From: Acidimicrobiaceae bacterium
GTDB taxonomy: Bacteria; Actinomycetota; Acidimicrobiia; Acidimicrobiales; Salinilacustritrichaceae
Reading direction: 5' to 3'
NCBI GenBank assembly: GCA_003476595.1
Contig: DMTU01000218.1
Span: 31,888-38,181 of the forward strand
Length of the DNA stretch: 6,294 nt
The notes under the pieces were generated by a model. That model saw nothing but the letters and a program-made list of their open reading frames with translations. It had not been told where the DNA came from and ran no database searches. How positions within the stretch are numbered: position 1 is the stretch's first letter; each line of letters begins with the position of its first letter. This document shows positions 1 to 6,226 of this stretch, piece after piece. Position numbers and translations under genes: made by a program.

Positions 1-217
1 CCAACGCGCGCTGGAGCTGCGGTAGCAGGCGATGGTACGCGAGACGAGCGACGAGCGCGGGCTCGTCGTCCTCGACGATGTGCAGCGCTTCGCCGGCATA
101 CCGTGGGTCAAGCAGCGCGCGCACGATGTCGACCCCGCACGGCTGGTGTGCCAACTCCGGCTCCAGGAAGCGGAGGGCCGCGAGGGCCTCCTCCGTCGGT
201 GCGTGGCGCGCGGTCAT
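1..217 (-). CDS. Partial gene, possible nucleotidyltransferase-family protein (N-terminus only)
   Basis: An open frame of 72 codons reads leftward from an ATG (complement of 215-217) and leaves the window with no stop, so only the N-terminus is visible. The start follows the ABC exporter stop by 8 bases. A GGGAG ribosome-binding sequence, overlapping that stop codon, lies 4 bases before the ATG, so the two genes are surely co-transcribed. The peptide is soluble-looking and mostly helical, with no signal peptide or membrane segment. The opening (TEEALAALRFL) and the later AYHRLLPQLQRAL resemble, from memory, the N-terminal helices of the uncharacterised nucleotidyltransferase family (NTP_transf_5), whose members often sit in lasso-peptide and polysaccharide clusters. 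No catalytic motif is within the window, so the family call is weak; the gene itself is well supported by context and ribosome-binding site. Confidence 0.72.
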   Translation of the reverse strand, partial: MTARHAPTEEALAALRFLEPELAHQPCGVDIVRALLDPRYAGEALHIVEDDEPALVARLAYHRLLPQLQRAL

Positions 218-221
218 GGCA

Positions 222-227
222 CTCCCT
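222..227 (-). promoter_or_regulatory. Ribosome-binding site of the partial leftward gene
   Basis: Read leftward, AGGGAG sits 4 bases before the ATG at 217 and shares bases with the TAG stop of the preceding ABC gene. The spacing is slightly short. The stop/ribosome-site overlap suggests translational coupling to the exporter. Confidence 0.5.
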
Positions 228-2019
228 AGTGGAGCAGGCCGTATCGATCGGCCTGGAGGGTGAACAGGTCGTGGTAGAGGCCGCCGGCAGCCATCAGCGC
301 GTCGTGGGGGCCGATCTCGACGACTTCGCCCTGGTCGAGCACCAGCACCTGATCGGCCGAACGGACGGTGGCGAAGCGGTGGGACACGAAGAGGACGATC
401 CGGTCGTGACAGAGCTGCTGGAGGAGGTCGAACAGGTCGGCCTCGGCACGGGGGTCGAGGGACGCCGACGGCTCGTCGAGCACGACGACGGGAGCGTCTC
501 GGAACAGCGCCCGGGCGATCGCCAGGCGCTGCCACTGTCCGATCGAGAGGTCGGTCCCCCCGCTGAACGCCTTCCCCAGCCTCGTGTCGAGCCCATCGGG
601 CAAGCTGGTGACGACGCCACCGAGCCCGACATCGTCGACGGCCCGACGGATGGCGCCCTCGTCGGAGAGGCGGTTCACGTCGCCGAGCCCCACTGCCTGG
701 CGGATCGTGAGCATGTACCGGGAGAAGTCCTGGAACACCGGAGCGATCTGCGCACGGACCAGCGTCGGGTCGCACGTTGCCAGGTCGATGCCGTCCCAGC
801 GCACCGTGCCACGACTCGGTGGCAGCAGGCCGCACACGAGCTTCGACAACGTCGACTTCCCGGAGCCGTTGGCGCCGACGATTGCCATGATCTGGCCCCG
901 GCGCAGCTCGAAGCTCACCGACCGGACAGCGTCGTCGGTCGCGCCCGGATAGCGGTAGCCGACGTGATCGACGACGAGTGTTCCGGGGGGCGACGGGGGG
1001 ACCCCCTTCGGGCGACGCTCGCGGATGGCCGGCAGCGTGGCCCGGAACTGCTCGAAGTCGCGCAGGAAGGTGATCCCCTGGTGCACGCCGCTGAACGCAG
1101 TGCCGGCGGCCTTGAGCCGGCTGCTCAGCTGCTGGAGGCCGACGATGGCGATGGCGGCGTCACCGAGCGTGATGGACCCACGAGCAGCAAGCACGAGGGC
1201 GATCGTCAGCGTGGCGACGAGGACGATCGTGGAGACGAACGAACCCAGCGTGGTCAACGCCATCCGCTTGCGCACCAAGGCGCGGAGCAGGCGCAGGCGC
1301 GTTTCCCACAGCGCCCCATGCCACTGTCGGAGGGTCGGTGCGATGCCGTACGAACGGACCTCCTTCGCGTCGGTCCGGTCCGTCATGGTGAACTCGAGGT
1401 ACGTACGATCCCGCACGAGCTCCGTCAGCTCGACCTCGAGGCGGTAGTGCGCCCGGTTGTTCCGAGTGTTGACGAACGCGATCGGCAGGTAGCCGACGAC
1501 GGCGACCGGGACCAGGACGGGCGCCACCGCCAGCAGCACGCCCACGACGCCGACCGCGACGGCGAGCGTCGTCACGATGGTGACGAGGCCGAACACGACG
1601 GCCGACGACTGCCCTCCCGCCGCCATGCGAGCCCGTTGCAGCCGGTCGTGGAAGTCGGAACCCTCGTACGCTTCGAGCTCGACCTCAGTGGCGACGTCGA
1701 GGATCTCGTCCATCGTCCGGCGGTGCACCTGCTCGCCGAGCGGCAGGCGCAGCTCCTTCGCGACGGCCTGACTGATGGCGGCGACCATGAGCAGGACGCC
1801 GAGGACGATGAGGTACGGCGCCAGATCGCCCGCATCGACCTCGTCCCCGCCGGCGAGGAGGTTGAGCAGCTCACGCCCGATGAGCAGCTCCCCGGCGGTG
1901 GCGGCGGCGGTGACGAAACCGGACACCACGGTGAAGATCAGGAGCGCTCGACCGGAGCGGTAGACGATCGACAGCGCCAGCCGCACCGTCGCGAGGGATC
2001 GCCCGCCAGCGGTTGCCAT
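226..2019 (-). CDS. ABC exporter half-transporter, fused membrane and ATPase domains (597 aa)
   Basis: This is an inner-membrane ATP-driven exporter subunit expected to work as a dimer. Residues 1-320 form the membrane domain, with hydrophobic segments near 25-45, 68-88, 143-180 and 258-280. The ATPase domain follows (about 348-597): Walker A GANGSGKST at 382-390, Q-loop VFQDF with Q430, signature LSIGQWQRLA from 491, Walker B VVVLDE at 511-516 and the switch histidine H547 in FVSHR. All key catalytic residues are present; the signature has Ile where the consensus has the first Gly of the pair (LSIGQ for LSGGQ). The extended signature and the YEGSDFHDRLQRA stretch (118-130) resemble exporters linked to modified-peptide clusters. 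The frame stays open to a GTG at 2157, but that 46-residue Arg/Gly/Ala-rich extension is unlike exporter N-termini, so the ATG at 2019 is preferred. No Shine-Dalgarno precedes it, which fits a leaderless mRNA. The substrate is unknown. Confidence 0.93.
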   Translation of the reverse strand: MATAGGRSLATVRLALSIVYRSGRALLIFTVVSGFVTAAATAGELLIGRELLNLLAGGDEVDAGDLAPYLIVLGVLLMVAAISQAVAKELRLPLGEQVHRRTMDEILDVATEVELEAYEGSDFHDRLQRARMAAGGQSSAVVFGLVTIVTTLAVAVGVVGVLLAVAPVLVPVAVVGYLPIAFVNTRNNRAHYRLEVELTELVRDRTYLEFTMTDRTDAKEVRSYGIAPTLRQWHGALWETRLRLLRALVRKRMALTTLGSFVSTIVLVATLTIALVLAARGSITLGDAAIAIVGLQQLSSRLKAAGTAFSGVHQGITFLRDFEQFRATLPAIRERRPKGVPPSPPGTLVVDHVGYRYPGATDDAVRSVSFELRRGQIMAIVGANGSGKSTLSKLVCGLLPPSRGTVRWDGIDLATCDPTLVRAQIAPVFQDFSRYMLTIRQAVGLGDVNRLSDEGAIRRAVDDVGLGGVVTSLPDGLDTRLGKAFSGGTDLSIGQWQRLAIARALFRDAPVVVLDEPSASLDPRAEADLFDLLQQLCHDRIVLFVSHRFATVRSADQVLVLDQGEVVEIGPHDALMAAGGLYHDLFTLQADRYGLLH

Positions 2020-2026
2020 GAGTGGC

Positions 2027-2032
2027 ACGGTA
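2027..2032 (-). promoter_or_regulatory. Possible -10 box giving a leaderless mRNA for the leftward ABC gene
   Basis: Read leftward, TACCGT matches the actinobacterial TAnnnT -10 pattern and ends 7 bases before the ATG at 2019. That spacing would place transcription initiation at or next to the start codon, consistent with the lack of a Shine-Dalgarno sequence. No good -35 is visible; TTCGAC lies upstream at a shortened 14-base spacing. Confidence 0.3.
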
Positions 2033-2043
2033 CGTGATGCGGT

Positions 2044-2085
2044 GCTGTCGAAGGCTGGTCGAACGGCGCAGTGGCTGTCGAAGGC
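2044..2085. repeat. Pair of 12-base direct repeats GCTGTCGAAGGC, possible operator
   Basis: GCTGTCGAAGGC occurs at 2044-2055 and 2074-2085, start to start 30 bases, close to three helical turns. A further TCGAA core lies between them at 2059-2063, so TCGAA occurs at 2048, 2059 and 2078. The position in the middle of a divergent promoter region suggests binding of a regulator to one DNA face. No regulator gene is in the window. Confidence 0.45.
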
Positions 2086-2175
2086 CAGGGAGCCGGTCCT
2101 GCCGCCCTGCCGGCGCCCCCCCGCACGTTGCGCTCCACTAGCATCCACGCGGGCCACACGGGCGCCGGATATCGC

Positions 2176-2180
2176 GAGGG
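2176..2180 (+). promoter_or_regulatory. Ribosome-binding site fixing the GTG start of the rightward ABC gene
   Basis: GAGGG lies 5 bases before the GTG at 2186. It decides the start: the in-frame ATG at 2018 would add 56 Arg/Pro/Ala-rich residues unlike an exporter N-terminus and would overlap the start of the leftward gene. Confidence 0.7.
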
Positions 2181-2185
2181 ATCAC

Positions 2186-3934
2186 GTGAACCTGGGAGTA
2201 CGGCTGCGGATCCTGTGGGAGCTGTACCACCCGGTCCGGCTGCTCCTCGCGGGGTACGTGGCCGCCGTGGTGCTGGGCGTCGCCGTGGAGGGCATGGCCC
2301 TCGCCGCCATCGTGCCGCTCATCGAGGGTGGGGACGGCGGCATCGGCGGGCTCTACGGACGCATCATCGACCTCGTCGGCCTGGACTCCACCTCAGACGG
2401 CAGCCTGGTGATCGTCGTCGGTGGGCTGTTCGTGCTGCGAGCCCTCACGCAGTACGGCTCGAAGGTGCTCGCCAGCACGATGGTGCGCCGACAGACCCTG
2501 CGACTCCAGGTCGGTCTCTTCCGCGCCTATCTGGCGCTGCGATGGGAAACGGCGCTGCACATCAGCCAGGGCGAGGCCAACCTGCTGCTGACCACGCAGA
2601 CCCAGCAGACGGCCCAGTTCCTGCGCAAGTGCGTCAGCCTCCTGGAAGGCGCGCTCTACAGCGTCGGCTTGACCATCGTCGCTGTCCTCGTCTCACCGGA
2701 GAACACGCTGATCGCCGTCGGCCTCATCGGGGTCAGCGCCCTCGCAGTGACCATCATCGCCACCCGGATCAACCAGTACGCCGAGCTGGTGCTCTCCGCG
2801 TCGAAGTCGCAGGCGGGTGCGCTGCTCCAGTACGCCCGCGGCCTGCAGATGCTCCGCGCCTTCGACGTCTCAGAGCACGCCGTGCGCCACGTCGAGGAGC
2901 TGGCGGACGAGCGCGAGAAGCAGATGTACCGCTCCGAGCGGGTCAAGTCACTGGCCGCCGTCTTGCCCGACCTCGTGTTCGTGCTCGCGCTGCTCGCCGT
3001 CGTGGCTCTCGCGTTCCGCTCCGGCGACGGGGTGGCCGAGGTGGGAGCCATCGTCGCCCTCCTCTTCCGCGTCTCCCAGTACCTGAAGCGATTCTCCGAC
3101 CTGGCGGCGCTGAGCGAGCTCGTGCCGGCGGTCAAGGACGTGCACCGGCACCAGCGTCTCTTCGCCGAGAACGTCTCCCGGCCGCTCTCGGCGACGACTG
3201 CGGACGACCTCAGCCCGGGCGAGATCGTCCTCGAGGCCGTCCGGTTCCGCTACGAGGGAGCGGACAGCGTCGCCGTCAACGGCATCACGAACTGCGTCCG
3301 CCCGGGCGAGTTCATCGGCGTCGTCGGACCCTCCGGCAGCGGGAAGTCGACGTTGATCTCGCTCATCGTTGGCCTGCTCGAACCACAGCACGGTCGAGCG
3401 AGCGTCGGTCTGAGCACGTCCCCGACGCGACGGCTCGCATACGTGGCGCAGTCCCCGTTCGTGCTGAAGGGGTCGATCGCCTTCAACGTCCGGTGGTTCC
3501 GCGACATCTCCGACGAGCGGGTGACCAAGGCGTGCGAGAGCGCCGGCCTCGGCGAGCTGCTCCGTCGTCTGCCGCAAGGCGTCCACACGGAGGTCGAGCA
3601 GGAGGGACTGACCCTCTCGGGCGGCGAGCGCCAGCGCCTGGCCATGGCCCGGGCCCTCGCTGGGGACCCCGAGATCTTGGTGCTCGACGAGGCGACGAGC
3701 GCCCTCGACTCCGAGTCCGAGTCGGCCATCCAGAGCGCGCTCGACCAGATGCACGGATCCGTGACGGTCATCGCCGTCGCCCACCGCCTGTCCACGGTGC
3801 TCTCCGCAGACCGGATCTGGGTGCTCGAGAATGGCCAGATCATCGAGGACGCGCCTGCGGGAGAGCTGCTCCGGACTGCGGGGAGCCGCTTCGCGGCCCT
3901 CGGTTCGCTGCAGGGTCTGCACTCCGAGGGCTGA
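2186..3934 (+). CDS. ABC exporter half-transporter, fused membrane and ATPase domains (582 aa)
   Basis: A second inner-membrane ATP-driven exporter subunit, clearly distinct in sequence from the leftward one. The membrane domain occupies residues 1-325, with hydrophobic segments near 18-46, 73-88, 157-192 and 258-295. The ATPase domain (about 346-582) has Walker A GPSGSGKST at 381-389, Q-loop Q422, a canonical signature LSGGERQRLA from 477, Walker B ILVLDE at 497-502 with catalytic E502, and switch histidine H533 in VAHRLST. The stretch between Walker A and Q-loop is several residues shorter than usual and lacks the common IDG(x)D element (residues 404-416 instead). Length is typical for the exporter family. 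It is the first gene of the rightward unit, 64 bases ahead of the acyltransferase gene. It probably exports the product of the downstream enzymes. It could form a homodimer or pair with the divergent exporter; the sequence does not decide. Confidence 0.94.
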   Translation: MNLGVRLRILWELYHPVRLLLAGYVAAVVLGVAVEGMALAAIVPLIEGGDGGIGGLYGRIIDLVGLDSTSDGSLVIVVGGLFVLRALTQYGSKVLASTMVRRQTLRLQVGLFRAYLALRWETALHISQGEANLLLTTQTQQTAQFLRKCVSLLEGALYSVGLTIVAVLVSPENTLIAVGLIGVSALAVTIIATRINQYAELVLSASKSQAGALLQYARGLQMLRAFDVSEHAVRHVEELADEREKQMYRSERVKSLAAVLPDLVFVLALLAVVALAFRSGDGVAEVGAIVALLFRVSQYLKRFSDLAALSELVPAVKDVHRHQRLFAENVSRPLSATTADDLSPGEIVLEAVRFRYEGADSVAVNGITNCVRPGEFIGVVGPSGSGKSTLISLIVGLLEPQHGRASVGLSTSPTRRLAYVAQSPFVLKGSIAFNVRWFRDISDERVTKACESAGLGELLRRLPQGVHTEVEQEGLTLSGGERQRLAMARALAGDPEILVLDEATSALDSESESAIQSALDQMHGSVTVIAVAHRLSTVLSADRIWVLENGQIIEDAPAGELLRTAGSRFAALGSLQGLHSEG

Positions 3935-3943
3935 CCGAGCCGA

Positions 3944-3959
3944 CAGCGGGATGCCGCTG
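3944..3959. other. Small perfect hairpin between the exporter and acyltransferase genes
   Basis: CAGCGG at 3944-3949 pairs with CCGCTG at 3954-3959 around the loop GATG. No T-run follows, so it is not a canonical intrinsic terminator. It could be an mRNA processing or attenuation element within the operon, or simply chance at high GC. Confidence 0.25.
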
Positions 3960-3998
3960 CGTCAACCAGCCCACGTGAAGGCCTGGCATCATGCGAGC

Positions 3999-4583
3999 AT
4001 GGAGACCCCCTGCGAATCTGGTCCTGTCGGGACGACGGCCTCCCCGGGTGGTGCCGCATCCGGTCTCGACTTGCGAGAGCTGGCCGCACTGGTGCAGGAA
4101 GATTGGCGTACCCATCGCCGGTCCATCGGCTCGGCCGGCTTCCACGCACTGCTGGTGCAACGGCTCGGCGCATGGCGCCGGCACGTGCCGCTGCCGTGGC
4201 GCAAGCTGCTGTCGGGCGTGTACGGCGTCCTGAGCACCCTGGTGCGCAACGTCTACGGGATCGACCTGCCCGACCGCACGTCGATCGGTCGGCGGGTGTT
4301 CATCGCCCACCATGTCGGCGTGCAGGTCGACGGCCATGCCGTCATCGGCGACGACGTCATGATCCGTCACAACGTCACGATCGGCCTCGGCGACTCGAGG
4401 ACGAGTCTCGCCGCACCGGTCATCGGCGACGGCGTCAGGATCGGGGCCGGCGCCGTGATCGTCGGCGGCGTCAGTATCGGCGCCAGCGCAATCATCGGGC
4501 CGAATGCCCTGGTGGTGACGGATGTGCCCCCCGGTGCGACGGTGTTCGCACCGTCCGCTCGCCAGATGAAGCCGGCCCGATGA
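3999..4583 (+). CDS. Serine-acetyltransferase-like hexapeptide-repeat acyltransferase (194 aa)
   Basis: A cytoplasmic acyl-CoA-dependent O-acyltransferase of the left-handed beta-helix type, related to CysE. A helical N-terminal part (24-85) leads into hexapeptide repeats (about 95-172) with repeated IG-D/R-x-V units: SIGRRV, VIGDDV, VIGDGV, SIGASA. By comparison with CysE, D89 (in YGIDLP) and H104 (in FIAHHVG) match the catalytic Asp-His pair. The Asp before the catalytic His is Ala here, and the Arg-His serine-binding pair of CysE corresponds to Ala-Ala (138-139). At 194 residues it is much shorter than enteric CysE (about 273), lacking most of the N-terminal helical domain. Such short forms are, from memory, common in polysaccharide and natural-product clusters. 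The acceptor may therefore not be free serine. The ATG at 3999 has no good ribosome site; an in-frame GTG at 3975 is the alternative. The stop overlaps the next start (ATGA). Confidence 0.85.
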   Translation: METPCESGPVGTTASPGGAASGLDLRELAALVQEDWRTHRRSIGSAGFHALLVQRLGAWRRHVPLPWRKLLSGVYGVLSTLVRNVYGIDLPDRTSIGRRVFIAHHVGVQVDGHAVIGDDVMIRHNVTIGLGDSRTSLAAPVIGDGVRIGAGAVIVGGVSIGASAIIGPNALVVTDVPPGATVFAPSARQMKPAR

Positions 4584-6226
4584 CCGCTGCGGTCGACGTG
4601 TCGCCGGCCGGAGGGGTCGGCATCCTCGGAGGCTTCCACCGCTCCGTCACCGCCCGGCCCGATCGCCCCGCCCTGCGCGTCGCCGGCCAGGAGCTCACGT
4701 ACGGAGACCTGCACGGCCGCTCCTCAGCACTCGCAGTTGCGCTCGACAGGAACGACACCGACCCGCTTGCGCGTCGGACCGCGGTCCTGGCGCACCGCAG
4801 CCCCGCCGCCTATGTCGGCGTGCTGGCGACGCTCTACTCCGGCCGATCGTACGTGCCCCTGAACCCGCGGTTCCCGGTCCAGCGGATCGCGGACGCGCTC
4901 GAGCGCTCGGGGGCCAGTTCGCTCATCGTCGACGAGCAGGGTGAGCACGCCCTCGACCACCTGCTCCGCGCACGCCCCGAGGGGTACCTGGTGATCCTGC
5001 CTCACCGCGCGGACGTTCGCGACCTGTCGTCGAGGTTCCCGGACCACCGCATCCTCGGCACATCGGAGCTGACGTTCCCTCCGGCCGAGCAGCGTGAGCC
5101 GATGCGCGCGGAGGGCGCCGAGGCCTACCTTCTGTTCACGTCGGGCAGCACGGGCAGGCCCAAAGGCGTCCCGATCACCGACGACAACGTCCTTGCGTAC
5201 GTCCGGGCGGTCACCGAGCGGCTGCAACTGCAGGAGCACGACCGCTGCTCCCAAACGTTCGACCTCACCTTCGATCCGTCGGTGCACGACCTCTTCGTCA
5301 CATGGGAGCGCGGGGCCTGTGTGTGCGTGCCGTCCGACAAGCAGCTCCTGAAGCCGAGTGGCTTCATCGCACAGGAGCAGCTCACAGCCTGGTTCGGCGT
5401 GCCGTCGCTGGCCGTGCTCATGCGGCGACTGGGAGGTCTGAAGCCCGGCGCGTACCCGGTCCTGCGCCTGGTGCTCTTCGCCGGTGAGGCACTGCCCGTG
5501 AATGTGGCCCGAGATTTCGCTGCCGCTGCGCCGAACGCAGAGGTCCTGAACCTGTACGGGCCGACGGAGGCGACCATCGCCTGCACGGCGTACCGGTGGG
5601 ATCCCGCCACGTCGGCCACCGAGGACGCCAGGATCGGCGTCGTATCCATCGGCCGCCCCCTGCCGGGCGTCGATGCGCTCGTCGTCGACGAGGCGCTCCA
5701 CCCGACGAGCGTGGGTGAGCCCGGTGAGCTCCTCGTGTCCGGAGCGCAGATTGCAGGTGGTTACCTCGACGATGACGACCGGACCGCAGCGGCGTTCGTC
5801 GTCCCGCCCGGGCAGTCAACGATCCACTACCGGACGGGCGACCGTGCCGTCGCCGGGTCGGACGGTCTCATCCACTTCCTGGGCCGCATCGACTCGCAGG
5901 TGAAGATCAACGGACACCGGGTCGAGCTCGGAGAGGTCGAGGCTGCATTGCGGGAGATCCGAGCCGTGGACGAGGCCGTTGTCGTGGCCTGGCCTGAGAC
6001 GGGCCTGAGCACCGCAACCGGACTCGTGGGGTTCGTGTCGCTCTCGGCTGACAGCGATCGCGCATCTGGCGCGATCGGGAACGAACTGAAGGCCGCCCTC
6101 ACGGCGAGGCTTCCGAGCTACATGGTGCCTCGGTCCATCCGCGTGCTGCCCGCCCTGCCGAAGAACGTCAATGGCAAGTACGACCGATCGACGCTCCGCG
6201 CGTCACTGGAGGCGACCGATGAGTGA
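4580..6226 (+). CDS. Stand-alone amino-acid adenylation enzyme, AMP-forming (548 aa)
   Basis: Activates a carboxylic acid, probably an amino acid, with ATP to an acyl-adenylate and transfers it to the phosphopantetheine thiol of a carrier protein. All core motifs of nonribosomal-peptide adenylation domains are visible: LTYGDL at 39 (A1), YVPLNPRFP at 91 (A2), LLFTSGSTGRPKG at 184 (A3), FDPSVHDLF at 231 (A4), NLYGPTE at 324 (A5), GELLVSG at 382 (A6), YRTGD at 417 (A7), LGRIDSQVKINGHRVELG at 434 (A8), LPSYMVP at 511 (A9) and NGKYDR at 531 (A10), with catalytic lysine K533. The protein ends just after A10, with no condensation or carrier domain, so it acts in trans, as DltA does with DltC. The next gene starts like a carrier protein. 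The start overlaps the preceding stop (ATGA) and lacks a strong ribosome site, indicating translational coupling. Sequence alone does not give the substrate; a D-alanine ligase role (DltA) is an alternative but no other dlt gene is seen. Confidence 0.92.
   Translation: MTAAVDVSPAGGVGILGGFHRSVTARPDRPALRVAGQELTYGDLHGRSSALAVALDRNDTDPLARRTAVLAHRSPAAYVGVLATLYSGRSYVPLNPRFPVQRIADALERSGASSLIVDEQGEHALDHLLRARPEGYLVILPHRADVRDLSSRFPDHRILGTSELTFPPAEQREPMRAEGAEAYLLFTSGSTGRPKGVPITDDNVLAYVRAVTERLQLQEHDRCSQTFDLTFDPSVHDLFVTWERGACVCVPSDKQLLKPSGFIAQEQLTAWFGVPSLAVLMRRLGGLKPGAYPVLRLVLFAGEALPVNVARDFAAAAPNAEVLNLYGPTEATIACTAYRWDPATSATEDARIGVVSIGRPLPGVDALVVDEALHPTSVGEPGELLVSGAQIAGGYLDDDDRTAAAFVVPPGQSTIHYRTGDRAVAGSDGLIHFLGRIDSQVKINGHRVELGEVEAALREIRAVDEAVVVAWPETGLSTATGLVGFVSLSADSDRASGAIGNELKAALTARLPSYMVPRSIRVLPALPKNVNGKYDRSTLRASLEATDE
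6208..6212 (+). promoter_or_regulatory. Strong ribosome-binding site of the carrier-protein gene
   Basis: GGAGG lies 6 bases before the ATG at 6219, inside the last codons of the adenylation gene. It is the best ribosome site in the window and suggests the carrier is made in excess of the enzyme that loads it. Confidence 0.75.

Larger units (their letters stand above)
1989..2183. repeat. 12-base exact direct repeat TCGCGAGGGATC flanking the divergent region
   Basis: TCGCGAGGGATC occurs at 1989-2000, inside the first codons of the leftward ABC gene, and again at 2172-2183, where it contains the GAGGG ribosome-binding site of the rightward ABC gene. Flanking bases differ, so the match is exactly 12. 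The feature spans both copies; the sequence between them is unique. Confidence 0.6.
2020..2185. promoter_or_regulatory. Divergent intergenic region with promoters for both units
   Basis: These 166 bases separate the start codons of two divergent exporter genes, so promoters for both transcription units should lie here or just inside the genes. Both flanking frames stay open across much of it, as often happens at high GC, but the translations are low-complexity and unlike exporter N-termini. It holds direct repeats (2044-2085) and a possible -10 box for the leftward gene (2027-2032). I found no convincing -35/-10 pair for the rightward unit; TAGCAT at 2139-2144 is a possible -10 but has no matching -35. 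Confidence 0.6.

Noticed and set aside
103..2037. Plus-strand open frame of 644 codons antisense to the leftward exporter
   Set aside because: Its translation is rich in Arg, Asp, Gly and His with no domain motif. The opposite strand encodes a complete exporter with all ATPase motifs. Long antisense frames are expected at this GC content.
2128..2144. TTGCGC and TAGCAT considered as a sigma-70-type promoter for the rightward unit
   Set aside because: The two boxes are only 5 bases apart, far less than the 16-18 needed, so they cannot act as a -35/-10 pair.
2020..2157. 46-residue N-terminal extension of the leftward exporter from a GTG
   Set aside because: Low-complexity composition, lack of exporter similarity, and the repeat-bearing intergenic character favour the ATG at 2019. 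It remains possible but unlikely.
3944..3959. Hairpin considered as an intrinsic terminator
   Set aside because: Only a 6-base stem and no T-run follows. The neighbouring genes are in the same direction and close, so termination here is not supported.
2071..3978. Plus-strand open frame of 635 codons overlapping the rightward exporter in another frame
   Set aside because: The translation is Arg/Pro/Ala/Gly low complexity, typical of the shifted frame of a high-GC gene.
2948..4173. Minus-strand frames of about 300 codons opposite the rightward exporter and acyltransferase
   Set aside because: No recognisable motifs or ribosome sites, and both lie antisense to genes with clear family signatures.
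4103..4579. Upstream in-frame extension of the adenylation gene
   Set aside because: It overlaps the acyltransferase gene out of frame and is Arg-rich with no domain. The ATG at 4580 in an ATGA junction gives the normal enzyme N-terminus.
4724..5701. Minus-strand frame of 325 codons opposite the adenylation gene
   Set aside because: Antisense shadow; composition is Arg/Gly/Val-rich without domains, while the plus strand has all ten adenylation motifs.
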